Assembly: GCA_964019055.1 (NCBI GenBank)
Contig: OZ025209.1
Span: 10,262,661 to 10,326,660, forward strand
Source of the DNA: Anthopleura xanthogrammica
Lineage: Eukaryota; Cnidaria; Anthozoa; Actiniaria; Actiniidae
Direction: 5' to 3'
DNA: 64,000 bases
The notes under the pieces were generated by a model, which did not search any database, was not told where the DNA came from, and saw nothing but the letters and a program-made list of their open reading frames with translations. The position numbers and the translations under genes are program-made. This document shows positions 22,351 to 34,988 of the stretch, piece by piece. Each line of letters begins with the position of its first letter. The first letter of the stretch is position 1.

Positions 22351-24545
22351 ATGCCAATAACTAAATATCCTAAGACTACTGAGCCTCTCTGGAAGGAGTG
22401 GGACTACAAGGCGCAGAAGAAAGGCGTTCACAACACTGTTTATTCGGTTAATGGTGATCAGTACACTGGAGAATGGAACGACAACAAAAAGAATGGTACG
22501 AGTTTTGAAACTCATATAGTGTTTGCTAGGTTTGGTCTATAATTGATCATGTTTTCTTTCTTTTACTTGGTTGGCAGGGAAGGGAACAATGCAGTGGAAG
22601 AAGAGTCGTACGATCTATGACGGCGATTGGAAGGATGATAGAAGATGTGGCTTTGGGACTTACAGCGTGCGAGATGGGACTGGATTTAGAAAAATCTATT
22701 CAGGAGGATGGAAAAATGATAAAAGACACGTGAGTCATGAACAACAAGTTTATCTGTTGCTGAGATATGGTGTGACTTGTAAGCACACCCCCCCCCCCCC
22801 CCCCCCCATCCCACATGGAAATAGACACATATCCTTGTCTATAAAAGATCATATTACACTAGCTAGACACCAAGTCACTGCAACACGATGCAGGGACAGT
22901 ACCCCCCCCCCCCCCCCCATTGGTAAAATTATTTTTCTAATTTAAAATTTATTTCCACTTAGGGATATGGAACAAATTTTTATTCAACAAATAATGAATA
23001 TTATGAAGGGGAGTGGTATGCAGATCAGCGCAGTGGTTGGGGTCGTATTTATTATGCTGATGGAGCAGTCTATGAAGGTGAATGGTATGATGACAAGAGA
23101 AATGGAGATGGAATGTTAAGACTAGGTAAGCAACATTGGTATATTGTGGAATTAATTTATCAAGAGAACCTAACACAAATGATGTTTAAAACATTTTACC
23201 TATATGTGAACCAGGTCTTAAAATAACAGCTCGTCATGGAAAATGTCCAGCCAGAATTGGAACTTGTCCAGTCATATATTTGCCTTGCCGGTCATTCATA
23301 GAACCTAATGTTGAGCCAGAAAGGGATAACCCCCATAATTTATGACCATTAGCCAAAACTAACTAACTAACTAAAGTGATCATGACTGGAGACTGACTGG
23401 CCATTATTTTAAGCCCTGTAAACTAGTTACCCAATCCTTTTCAAAATTGCTTTATATTTGAATGTTAAAACTTTTTTGAAAATAACAAGACAATATTGAA
23501 AATTACCATAACAAAAAAGCTACCGAAAGGGATTTCAGAGGTGTAGGTACAAGACGTCATCATGCTTGAGACCTATTCTCTTTCCTTTTTATTGTCATGA
23601 ATAGGGCAGGCTGACATGTTTGACATGATATTCAGAATCATTCCTTCATGGAGGGGGGAGGGTTGCTTCATAGAGGTGGGGAGGGGAGAGGAAGGAGTAG
23701 GGGGATCAATGCTGCTCCCTCAGCCTGCTCTTAACTCTATGATTGCATTTTGGTCTTACTTTGATATTTTATTCCTAGCAAATGAAAATCGTTATGAAGG
23801 AGAATGGAAAAATGGGAAAAAGCATGGAAAAGGAAATTTCTTCTACTTAGACAAAGGACAAGTATATTCAGGAGTATGGGTTGAAGATATTCCAAAATGT
23901 GGAAGCATGGAAGATTTTGGCCGTGAGAGAGCACCAAGCCCTACAACTTATCCTCTTCCAGAGGTATGCTTTTATTTCACTGTACAGTAATAATATTGGC
24001 CAAGCTAAATTTTATGCAATGTTGCATTAACTTTGTGGTTTCATATGACAGTCACAGTCAGAGCAAATTTTGTAGGATTAGTAAATAAGAAATACCCCAG
24101 GGAGTACTCCCTATAATGGACTATACAGGGATGCTCCGCCCAAAAGGGGTACCTTTTTCAGGTCGGGGATAGGGGTGGGAATAAAGGTATAAGGTATATG
24201 AAAGAAGTACCTTTTCAGGCAAAAAGGTATATAAAAGGGGTACCGTTTTACTGAAATTTGGTATATAAAAGGGTAAGGGGCAGAGTCCAGATAGAGCATT
24301 CCCCATATGAATCGACCCAAGGTCCTCCCCCCCCCCCCCCCCCCGTAGAAATACTCAGTATCATCTCAGTACCATTTATTGTATGTTGGCATAATGCCTC
24401 AATTCTTGGTATTTCACTCTTATTTTATGGAACCTCATGATCAGTCACTCATTGTTTCTAATTATTTTCATCACAGTGTAAATTACAAGACCTCAAGACT
24501 GTATTAAAAGACACAGAGGAAACATTTCTTGATGATCAACAGTGA
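22351..24545 (+). CDS. MORN3: MORN repeat-containing protein 3, 5 exons
   Basis: Exons: 22351-22495, 22578-22729, 22963-23125, 23779-23963, 24477-24545; 714 nt, 237 aa (human 240). The N-terminus (MPITKYPKTTEPLWKEWDYK) matches the family start. About six MORN repeats follow: YTGEWNDNKKNGKGTM, YDGDWKDDRRCGFGTY, YSGGWKNDKRHGYGTNF, YYEGEWYADQRSGWGR, YEGEWYDDKRNGDGML and YEGEWKNGKKHGKGNF. The C-terminal block is VWVEDIPKCGSMEDFGR and APSPTTYPLPE. MORN3 in mammals is a testis and sperm protein in flagellar or manchette complexes. Introns 2 and 4 contain long poly(C) tracts, and intron 3 a hAT-like remnant. AATAAA signals lie at 24636-24641 and 24659-24664. Confidence 0.95.
23215..23420. mobile_element. 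CAGGGC-ended hAT-like element, copy 2
   Basis: Starts near CTTAAAATAACAGCTCGTCA and ends ACTGGCCATTATTTTAAGCCCTG. Inside are TGTCCAGCCAGAATTGGAAC and other words also seen in copy 3 (25045-25237). It lies in MORN3 intron 3. Confidence 0.65.
24085..24345 (-). mobile_element. GGGATGCTCCGCCC repeat, copy 1, with poly(C) end
   Basis: Carries GGGAGTACTCCCTATAATGG, GGGATGCTCCGCCC and repeated GGTATATAAAAGGGGTAC words, and ends in an 18-base poly(C) run (24327-24344). A copy in the opposite orientation is at 56152-56450. Several short open frames across it are repeat translations, not genes. In MORN3 intron 4. Confidence 0.75.
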
Positions 24546-25883
24546 TATCAATTTTTCTTTCTTATCAAACCCTTTATAACATGAAGAAAAATGCAAGGAA
24601 AGAGTGGTTCATTAGCCTATAGGAAAATGTAGAATAATAAAGACATCAAGAGGTAATGAATAAAGATTTTAACTTGCTATAAGGTTTCTCAAAGTTAAAT
24701 GCTGTAGACATTCACCTTTTTCATGATTTTTATTCTAATTATTCCAGCAATGTACATACTGATAATCTGAATATCTCTAGTTTATATATTTTTGTTAATA
24801 AATCTAAATGTAAATTATTATCATTCTGAACAAAATAAATATATATGAGTTTCAAGTGTGAGAACAGCATGGTTTAAGCCTGAGTACAGTGAAGTCATTA
24901 AACCCGTGAAATAGATATTAGACTAATACACTTTAGTAGACCTTAATTCTATTGTTTTCTTTTGTGTCTATTTTTTAAATCTTATTTCATGGGTTAAATG
25001 ACTTCACTCTAATAGCAGTAGCATAATATAGCAGTAGCAGGACAGTTGAAATAACGGCTGGTCAGTCAACAGCCATGATAATTAACCAGCCAAATTAGTT
25101 TTAGCTTGGTCCTACCTAGTTTCCAAGTCAATGTTACTGGTCAAAATGACCAGCAAGGCAAAGATTTGATCAGACAAGTACGTTCCAATTCTTGCGGACA
25201 TTGTCTGATGACTGGTCATTATTTCAAGCCCTGCAGTAGTGACATGCTTGCTGTCAATATATATGCAGTTAACTAAAAAAATATGTTTGACTAGAATCTC
25301 TATTAATATTTAATATCATGGCAACTGAGCACCAGCCCTTAATTGAACAGCACAATACATGCAACTGATACTAAATCAACCTTCAAAACTCATTTGTTGC
25401 TGTTTTCTCCCTCTGGTTAGGAATCTAATCTCAATGGAGAGATATATTAGGCTCTATCTATTCTGACATTTCCTTAGAGGTCTTCTTGCACATCCTGTTT
25501 GGATCTGTCAGTAATAGCTTTGCAGGCTGATGCCAATACAATAATCTTATGAAAAAGCAAACTCCAAATACTGTTAAACTTAGGACTAGATCATATCTGA
25601 ACTACAAATTGTAGCCTGTTGCATTAACATCATTATGGTCATCACTCAATGCTTTACGTAAACCTAAGGCCTTCTGCACAGAAGGCTTCAAAAAATTGCT
25701 TTTCACTAATAAACTTTTACAAGTTATCACATTTAAGATGCAATTTTGAAAAAAAATTTAAATTTCACTGGTTTCACATTGTGTGGAGGACCTCAAGCTA
25801 GTTCCAACAAGTCACTCCTGGAAAGCACACTTCCACATTCTACTTCATCTTCTATCTTCTCATCATCTAGCAGGTGTTGCAAT
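24546..25883. other. Convergent gap, MORN3 to SERINC
   Basis: Contains the 3' flanks of both genes, two AATAAA signals for MORN3 and one hAT-like element (25045-25237). A pair of similar words around CACTTTAGTAGACC and GTGAAGTCATT/AATGACTTCAC (24889-25010) is inverted about itself. No other gene seen. Confidence 0.5.
25045..25237. mobile_element. CAGGGC-ended hAT-like element, copy 3
   Basis: The left end has GTTGAAATAACGGCTGGTCA; the right end is ATGACTGGTCATTATTTCAA then GCCCTG, which reads CAGGGCTTGAAATAATGACC on the other strand. The ends pair with copies at 11970 and 23215. I could not confirm an 8-bp target duplication. Confidence 0.65.
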
Positions 25884-28800
25884 TTATGAGAAATCCCTGT
25901 CAGGGAAGAGAGCTGGTGCCATCAGAGTCCAAATGTAGACCAGTAAGCACAGCCAACCGGATACCATTTTGATCCACACTGCTGCTTCACTGTAGCTGAG
26001 GTTGTCAAAGCTGGCAGATTTGCCAGGCCTATCAAAACAACCAATTCAAACTATTAAACCAAATCTTTCTACACATTGAATTCAAAATATCTTGTGAAAA
26101 TTTGGATAGGGAACAACTATGCCTATTTGACATTAGGTCTTCAATATGCAGACCAAGGCTTTTAGGCCAATATCTGTTTTCAAAGTGGAGGGTGTCACTG
26201 TCATTTTCACTATCTGGACTTACTTTAGGATGGTAAATAATTTATTCAATTTTCCCCCAATCCCATTTACTTTAAATTTCCACTTGTTTTGCAATGTTTG
26301 TTGTTGTTGTTTAGCAACGTGTTATCCCAAGGCATGTGCATGTGCAGATGACATAGGATACTGGACCATATAGGCAGAGATACAAACTACTTCCTGTTAC
26401 AACAGGTAATCAAAATGCATAATTTTTATGATATCAGACTGGAACAAATAATACCCCTTATTATATGGCAAGGTAATTTCATGCCCTATGATTGGTCAAT
26501 TTGCAGTCCATAACGTATGGTACGGACCTCAAACTCTGTTAATAAGAACTATTATATCTAATGAATAAACATGCACTTACTTGTACCAGTTTGTCAGAGT
26601 CATCATAACATACAAACATGCCAGGAACAGCATGAAATGATAAAAGGAGTAACTATATGCCACCCCATTTTCTTCATCATCATATACTTTTCTGTCACTT
26701 CCTCCCTCTTCTACCAGACCAACATCACTTCTTGTCTCTCCTGGTGAATCTATAACTGTCTGCTCGGTACCAAGGTTTCCAGGGCTTCCTCTGTTCTTGT
26801 TCATGCCTAGCCGTCCAACCTGTGAGTTGCTGGAAGTGCGAATACTAGCATAGATGACCATGAGGAACATGATGATGACTCCAATGATAGCTTGACTATC
26901 AAGACCTCCAACTTTGATATTTTTTGAATACATGAAGTTACAGTATTTATCTGCAGTAAATAAATGAATAAGGCAAAAAGTGATGTTAGTCATTATCACA
27001 CAGACTCATAATTTAAATTGGTATTATCAAAGTGAGCCTACCTGGTTGATAGGAAAGGGCTGACCATGTTAAAAATATTGTATATAGGGTTACAATAGAA
27101 GACTGCAACAAACCTACAAATAAATGAAAAAATTATAAAATTGATTACTTATGAAAAAATATGAACGAAAAATGATCAAATGGATGGATGGACTAATGGA
27201 AAGATGGAAGGAAAGACAGATGAAGTGGCAGATAGATGGTTGTACAGAGGGATGAATGAATGAGTGGGTGGGGAGATGTATGGATGCACAGCCAGATTAA
27301 ATGGATGGAAGGATGAATGAATGTATGGATAAATGGGCAGGAAAATTGATAGGTGGATGGACGGATGGGAAGATGGATGAGAAGATAGATGGATTGGTGG
27401 ACAGATGACAACAAAAGTGCTTTAATTTGTACCTGATGTTGGAAGTTTTTCTTGGACTTTTGGGTGAATAGCTAGAATAGATGCCACCACACACAGGATA
27501 AGGTTAAAACTGATAAAGAACTTGTTTGTATGGCAGGATGATTTATCCGAAACAGTGAAGTAAACGTAGAGACATACAATCCCAGCAATGGAGATTCCAT
27601 ACATCAAGAAGGTGAAGAACAGAAGAAGGACAGCCCAGATCTTGGATCCTGATTCCTCCATCTTTCCTACCCAGGAGCTGTTCCATGAGTGAGCAAAGTC
27701 AACCAACAAGATGAGTTGAATGATTATGAAGAGAAATGCACCAACCAATCCAAGGTACATCCACACTGTGCAAGATTTGAATATCAAAAATTACAACAGG
27801 GTTCTAAAGTAGGTTCTTACAGCGCAATGCCAAGCTGTCTGGTTTTACCAAATAAAGGGGGTAAAAACTCATTTGGCAGCAAAAAACATGTTCATAGAAG
27901 TATGCAAATATATTAAAAGTGGTCATACTTTAACATGTCGCACTGTAATACTCAAAATATTGACAACATCCCAGTCATCCCAGTCTCAAGTTACTATGGA
28001 TGTTGGATAGTCTTATGATTGCACAATGCATATGCTCAAAGGCAATCCCTAAATTGCTGATTCTATTTTCCAGTCCCAGTAGACTTTTATTCCAGCATTA
28101 TTTTATATAACACGGTATGTTTGAGCCTGTCAAAGAAGCTTTCTCAATCTGCAATACTACTCTTTACAGTTGCACTGAGTGACCATAAATAATAGTTCCA
28201 AATCAAGGTTGGAGTTGCTGTGCATTATACAGTAGCAAAACTATAGTTTATCATGTGTGGCAACTTCAACCTCGACTTGAAACTATTACTTAACTACTAT
28301 TATAAAAAGGAGTACAGTTTAAATATGATGCTACTAGCTATAGGGTTCTGCATGGCCTTCATGATCAGAACACTTAATACAGACTCTAGAAATCAGACAA
28401 ACCTTCTGAGAATTGTCCCTTTGGGATGAAGAAGGCACCAACAATCACTCCAATGAACAGGAGAATCTTGATACCCCAAAAACCATTATGTAAACTTGCT
28501 CGGCAGTCCTTACTGTTGGAAACTCCATACATAATGATGCAGAACAGGAAAAAGAAGGCTGCCATTCCCAGTCCGATCCGGTAAACAGCCAGGTATCCAA
28601 CAATATTGTCACAGGCATCGCCAGTTTTCTATTGAACACGATAAAACATTAGAAGGACTGTATTTTATCCATGAAACAAAAGGTAATCAATTTGAAAAAC
28701 TTCAAATCGTCTGAACACCCTATAAGGTACCAAACCGTGAAAATTTGCCCCTTTCACATCAGAGATCCCCCCCCCCCCCCCCACCGCCATTTCGGACTTC

Positions 28801-29991
28801 ATAAAATATTCTAAATGTATGAACACATCAAGTCCAATGTTGACTTAGAACCCTTGTTTTGTGGTCAATCAAGCAAAATTGGGAAAGGTCTATTGTGTGA
28901 AATATTTTCATGTCTTCAGATGAAAAGATACAATTTTGCTACATGTCACTAAAAACTTAGATGTTAGGTAGTTCAATATTTGTTTGTCTATAGCTAGATG
29001 CATGCTTTTAAGGTTTCAGGTTTCTTCACTGTTGTAAGTAATTACAGCAATTTCTTCCATATTTTTCAATTATGAAAAAGGTGCAAAACATACAATTTAT
29101 TCTAGAATATAAACTTGATTAATAGCAATTTACTGTAAAATGGGTTGAAATTTTAAATTTAACCTGTCTTGAATGACATACACCTTGAATTGTCTCTGAA
29201 GCTTTTCATTTATTTGAGTAACCAAGTGGCTAAACTCTCCCAGTTGCAAATTTACCGGAAACGTTAAAAAGATTATGTCTCCAAGGTAAAATGACTGTGT
29301 TAATTAATGTACACAGAACACTTCCTAAAGGATGTAATTATACACGACAATTAAATTCTATATTACTTGCAAAATATTCAAGAACCAAATTGGTAGCCTA
29401 AATATTTTCCAGCTAAACCCACAACGATGATAAGCTTAAAATGAAATGTGATATGATTTTGCAATCTCATTTTTGACATTTTTGCCAAAACGTGAATAAA
29501 AATTGGTTTTAAATATAAAATAAAGCAGCTTATAGCTAAATTTACAGTATTATGGTTGGATATTGTTTATTCAAATAGCAAGAAAATGTTTAAAGCTTAA
29601 ATCAAAATTTTACAGGCTCTCAACAAGATATTTTTTGTAAGCTAGTTTCGACATTGGAGGAAGACGTTTATACTGTCATAATTTTCACTTTATTGGTCGA
29701 CTATGCATCCTTTGTTTTCACTTTTACCCTTTGAAAACAAGTATTCAATCCTGAACTTACCTCACAGAATTGGGGAATAGAATTCAGTTTTTCTCTTATT
29801 CCAGGAATGAGAGTAATACAGGACGCAATCAGACCAAACAGAAGGAATAACGAGTACACTATTCTTGTTGACGTCGAGTTTCTGCATGTTGGACAAGACT
29901 TGCAGCACAAGCCACACGCAGCTGAACCACAACAACATGCAAGATTAGCTGCACAACAAGCTGCCGAACAAGCACCTAATACAGCACCCAT
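25884..29991 (-). CDS. SERINC: Serine incorporator (TDE1/SERINC family), 6 exons
   Basis: Exons in coding order: 29991-29761, 28628-28403, 27765-27433, 27113-27042, 26950-26581, 26028-25884; 1377 nt, 458 aa (human SERINC1 453). SERINCs are multi-pass membrane proteins implicated in serine-derived lipids and lipid scrambling. Family blocks: N-terminal [13 protein letters not shown] with a Cys-rich run and [31 protein letters not shown] and [61 protein letters not shown]; and [20 protein letters not shown] then MTLTNWYK. The last exon ends [10 protein letters not shown], like the usual LTNRDF end. About ten hydrophobic helices are present. Which vertebrate paralogue is closest cannot be told here. 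Confidence 0.95.
27178..27412. repeat. Degenerate GGAT/ATGG minisatellite
   Basis: Irregular repeats of TGGATGGA, GATGGATG and AGATGG over about 235 bp in SERINC intron 3, ending about 20 bp before the splice donor of the preceding exon. Open frames rich in HPSIH and PSIHSF-like words on the minus strand are products of this repeat. Confidence 0.8.
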
Positions 29992-31857
29992 TGTAGTAGT
30001 ATTTTAACGAGGAACGGAAAAATTGTATACTTCCCTTCAAGCGTGTTTCGAGATAATCATAACCCAGAAAGCGCAATCCTAGTGTCATGTGACCACTAGA
30101 ACATGACGTAATGACGTAAGAAGATCGATATCCATATGACGTATTTTTTCTAATTTTATTACTACTGTAATAGTAGGAGAGTAATGATTTAGGTACCTCT
30201 GGAAAATGGTATGGCTAACAAGGGAACAACGTTGATTACAAACAACAACAAAAACTTGCGGGTATATTAAAAATGTGGAAAGCTGTAATGGATGGGGGTG
30301 GGATATGTTGAGGGTCTGATTGAAGGGGTAATATGGGAGCTTGGATATTCTTTTTTTAGGGTGGGAAAATGGGATTCCATGCACTGGGACTGGGATTTAG
30401 CCATTAATGGGAACTCTAACTCTATAACTCGGATTGGGATTTTGCATGATTGGGATTGGGACTCAGGACCCTCTATGGTCTCCAACTCCATGTAAAATGA
30501 ACCGTCCCTTAGATTAAATATATAATATTTTAGGTCTATCATTTTAGACGTGCAATTTCTCATGCGCTTGAGCGTGGACAACATAGTGATCGTACCGTAC
30601 GTGGGCTCCTTGCTTACGAGAAGGGAAGTGTGAGGAGCCTCTGTTGTGGGAGGGGGGAGGGTAGAGAACTATAACAATAATAATCAGAATAGGGGCTTTA
30701 AAGTTCAAATACTTTAAACCCACTGTATACCCATCAATGAATTTTTAAAAGTCATATTATCAACCAAGTATCTACATTGTCAACACAAATGACCTTGAAC
30801 GACCTTCAGAGAACAATGAAAGGAACTGGCCCGAGCACGGCCACATGATAATGACAGTGGAAGAATATCATCAATCGTGGTTCGTGTTCGTCTCAAACTG
30901 TACTACGTGACTATTTTCATTTAAAGTTAAAATTGATAAATTGTAAAGCTTAGTGATTTGGTTCTTTAGCAGGTAAGATGTCTTTACTTTTATAATCATA
31001 GTATTGTATTTTTCAGGGACTTGTATTGTTGTTTGAAATTGTTCTAACCCAATGAAGCGGCTGTTCCGCAAATTTTCCCGGCGTTTTAGAACATTCTTTC
31101 TATACATAAGCTTAAAGCGACGATCACGAGTAAAATACATCCTTTTGTTGAAGTACATGTGATCTTACCGACTTTATTGCACTGGCATTTGCGGAAAGCA
31201 ACTCTTTCGAACTTTAGAAGTGAACTTTATATCGAGTTCCATAAAACGAATTTCATAAGATTGACTCGTAGAGAATTTATCTTTATGAGGAATCATTACT
31301 TTCACATTAAAGTCATATGACTCTGAAGACGCCAAAACTTAGCTCCTTTTAAATTGGGTAAACATGGTTCTGTTTTCTTAGCTTATTCGAATACTATTAC
31401 TATTACTTTTCATAATCCTATACAGAGGGAAATGTAACTGAGTGAATGGTGTGCACAAGGTTTTGTTTGGGAATATTTTAAAGAATGAATTTCGAAATTC
31501 TTTAGTGCTCATCATGTAAGAAAATAATAGTTAATCATAGTTAACTCTTGTCGAATTAGGAATTTCTCGAATTTATGAAGGAAAACTAATGGGCTCTAAT
31601 GCTCTAATGTCAGTGACCTTTAAGAGAAAAATCTCGAGTCTCTACAATTCTATCCTTTGGTTTACCTATGGTCAATCAAAGATGCCATGGCAATATAATA
31701 TCAAAAGTCAAGGTTGTAGGAGCGTAGTTTTTGATGGGAGGGGGGGGGGGGGGGGCTAAAATTAATGGTAGTTGGGCTGTTGAGTATGTTTAAACTGTAA
31801 ATAAGATGCACTATCATACTTTATACATGCAAGACTTGACTCACATGTTGGTTTTTA

Positions 31858-32030
31858 TAGATCAAGGGGGTTGGATTTAGGGGTGGGCTGAAGGGTCCAT
31901 GGCCCCCCTTTTAAAAGATGTATTTTCTTCAAATTTTTCTTTAACATTTGCATACAGTCTTGAACGTTATCTCTCATGATGAAGTTTTCCGGCCCACCCT
32001 TTCTTTGATTCCTGGATCTGCCCCTGATCA
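31858..32030. mobile_element. GGCGGATCCAGG-type hAT-like repeat
   Basis: The left end CAAGGGGGTTGGATTTAGG resembles the inverse of the right end, TTCCTGGATCTGCCCCTG. The flanks share GATCA on both sides (about 31858 and 32030). A similar GTGGCGGATCCAGGGG word occurs at 40506-40521. Class is inferred from the ends. Confidence 0.55.
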
Positions 32031-33529
32031 GGTAGGAAACAGGAGAACCTGGAGAAAGCCCTTGTGGCAAAGGAGAGAACAATACATCAAACAAACTCAA
32101 TACAATACAATAACTTTATTTCAAGGGGGAAATACTATAACCTTTTACAGTTTTGAACTAACTTATGGCCCTCGAAAAAATATATAAATAGATAGACAAC
32201 ATAAATTAGAAATAATATATACAATAATACTACAATATTGGCTCCAAAATATAAATATAATGAGAATTTAATTATAGATAAGTAAAATACACAATACATA
32301 CTATGAAATTGGTTCAAAATTTACAAATAGCAAGAGTTGTTGAATATTGACATATATAGTGATTATTTATTAATACTGTAGTGAATATTTGACTCAACTC
32401 ACGTATGTGACTCAGACAGGAATCGCTATCTCATGCGTGAACTACACACTCAGAGGGACAGTGCCGTAGCAGTGCAATAATTGCTACTCATATCACCAAC
32501 ATGAAAAGAGTTAAGAAGTTGTTAATATATGTTTCATCAAGCTTATTTTTCTTGTAAAAAAAAAATTCTGAGCTCCTGGCGTGATTTGAACCCATAACCT
32601 CTAGGTGAGTGTGAGCTATATGAACTATAAAAGAGCTTTAAAAAAGATTATAATCAAAATGTTGCAACTGGCCTTTGTAGCTCCCTCTTCTGCCCCCCTC
32701 TTATCCAAAATAACAATTATATGGCAACCACCTCTTTTTACCAGCCCCCTCCTAAACATAATGATAAATAGTACCTTACAAGTCAGATAAGACTATTGAT
32801 CCTCAACCCAACCCCCCCCCCCCCCCCCTTCGGCCTCTAGCAATTCATTTCCTGAAGATTTCTTCATTGTCGCTAACCTCATATTTAGAACTGACCATTA
32901 GTTATCTCTGTTACAATATGCACAGCAACATTGCTTGGACTGTCCATGCCACATTCAGAATCTTATTTACGGTTTTATGAAGGTGGTCTTGAGAGTTTAA
33001 AAAATCTTTAGATCAATATTGATTCATTCTTTTCTTTTAATCCATTCCCATTTATTTTAATTAATTTATTATTATATTTAACGAGGAAGCCACGCTTTTC
33101 CATTCTAATAGTAACAATGATATTATTAATGACAGATTAGCGATTAACCAGTTGAATAGAAATTTATCAAAAGGTGCATTTTTTTAAACGGATTGTTAAA
33201 AAAAACATTTCCACCAGTTTTCTATTATCTTTTACCGGAAATACGTCACAAGTTTTTCTGAAAGCCTCCCGTGGTTCAGTTTCCTTAGGCTTTAGATTAT
33301 TTATTTAAATTTTCCATTGGGCTTTAACTGTACTAACCATTTTTAATGAATAAAACTGTAGCCGGAAATTATTATGATTAAAGACGCAAAATTCGAAAAT
33401 GATTCATTTCTTTGCGGAAGAAACTAGAAGCTCCGAATTTAATCCGAAGAGGAACATAAAAGCTTATTTGTAACTTGCGGCTATTTAGGCCGGAAGTGGG
33501 ATTGCGCAAACTATTGGGTATTTGATTTC

Positions 33530-33601
33530 ATGATGTGTTTGCCAAGACCTGTTCCACTGCAAGGTTTTGTTGCAGTCAGGCATATTTATCCAACAGTCCA
33601 G
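33530..33601 (+). other. Candidate 5' exon with upstream ORF for the acyltransferase
   Basis: An open frame starts at ATG 33530 and runs in phase 0 to a good donor (CAG, then GTAAGA, at 33602). A good acceptor at 34916-34917 (TTCTTCCTAG) would join it to 34918. The joined frame is 48 codons and stops at TGA 34990-34992, overlapping the acyltransferase ATG (34989-34991) as ATGA. Use of this exon is not proven. Confidence 0.4.
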
Positions 33602-34988
33602 GTAAGATTTTGTTATGTCGACCAAATCGCGCCAAAATAACCATTTAAGTATATTTCCAACACTGTTGTTGTATTATTTTCGTAGGGTTAAGTGTTGGAA
33701 GGGTTTTGGGCTACTTTTCCCTCCTGGGGCCCAACAACACTAAGTTTTATAAACGCTTGGCATGTGGTTTAACTTTCTTCGACCAAATATTTGAAAATTT
33801 TCTTCGTTAGAACGTATTGTAATGTTCAATTTTTATTCTCATGAAATCTTACCCGATTTTGGAATTATCATGAGTTGTTTCTATTTAAGTTTTTTTAGTA
33901 GTTTTTACAAGTTTTTACACCTCGCTAATAAACCACTAAGACGGTTGCCACAACTGGCGCTTCTTCAAGCCATTTTAACTGGCTTTAGTGCTGTATTTAA
34001 AATCAAAATATATAGAATTTATCCAGTAGTTCAATTCGTGATTCAGTCGTGATATTTTTGATGGGCTTGGCCTGCTAGTGGCTCTCCACATCACGCCACT
34101 GGTGAGGTCGGTCTTCCGATCACGTGATAGCTAGAAAACGAAAGACAGGATTCAGGTTGTTGATATGTCCACTTAAATTATCTTGCATGAATCTTTATTG
34201 GACGATCATTGTTTGTATCTGATATCCAAATTACACCACCCCTTACCCGCCCCCATTAATAAAGAAACGAAGTGAGTGGAGTCTCGTAGTTTAGAAATTC
34301 TTCGCTACTATAATGGCAATCTAGTAAGCCTTTCTGAGCGACTGGAATCTGTTCAATCCTTTTTTAAGCCAACTTCGACTGTCGCTCGTTAAATTTCCTT
34401 TCCCTTGGCGCACTAAAAGATCAACTTGGTGAGTGCTTCTGATTAACTGTGTTTGTGAAGGATGTTTCGCCCTTGCTTTTAGGAGGGTAGCTCTTTTAAA
34501 ATAGCCAGTGGCTAACAAACCTGTGGCCCTCGTTCCATGATTACTGAAACGGATTTTAAAAGTTGATTTAGAAACATATTCTAATGTCTCATGCAAAGGT
34601 CATGTTGTAAATTATTTTGATTTGAAAACTGATGTATATTTTCACAAATCGGTATCAAAATTGTGTCGCTCATCAAATATGCCAGAATTCTTTAGTTAGC
34701 CTCCTACTATCCTCCCTCAGTCAACTGGACTTTCTAAAAGTATTCTTCTATATTCTCGTTCTCCGCATATGGAAAGACCAACTCTTAACAAGTCTTGAAT
34801 GAATTTAGGGGTTCGCTTGTTGGAGGTCTGATGCTTCAACTTGTTTGAAACATTCTGATTGAATGTAGAAAAATAGAATATCCTATACTGATGTGATGTT
34901 ATCCATTTTCTTCCTAGGTCGTACTTTGGTATAATCGCTTACCTCACAGTCTAGAGGCTGCATCGTTCTACTCAATCACTCTCTACAA

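Larger units (their letters stand above)
29992..34988. other. Large gap between SERINC and the acyltransferase
   Basis: Divergent promoters should lie at the two ends. I see no convincing gene. It holds a hAT-like repeat (31858-32030), poly(G) at 31740-31755, poly(C) at 32813-32828, a partial tRNA-like SINE piece near 32566-32610 (minus strand, GGGTTCAAATCACGCC) and a likely 5' exon of the acyltransferase at the right. The 95-aa minus-strand frame at 30871-31158 has no recognisable domain and AT-biased codons. Confidence 0.5.

Noticed and set aside
30871..31158. 95-aa minus-strand open frame
   Set aside because: No recognisable domain, AT-driven composition, and no splice or promoter context that supports a gene.
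34321..34596. 91-aa minus-strand open frame upstream of the acyltransferase
   Set aside because: No family resemblance and it lies in the probable 5' intron of the plus-strand gene. Kept out for lack of evidence.
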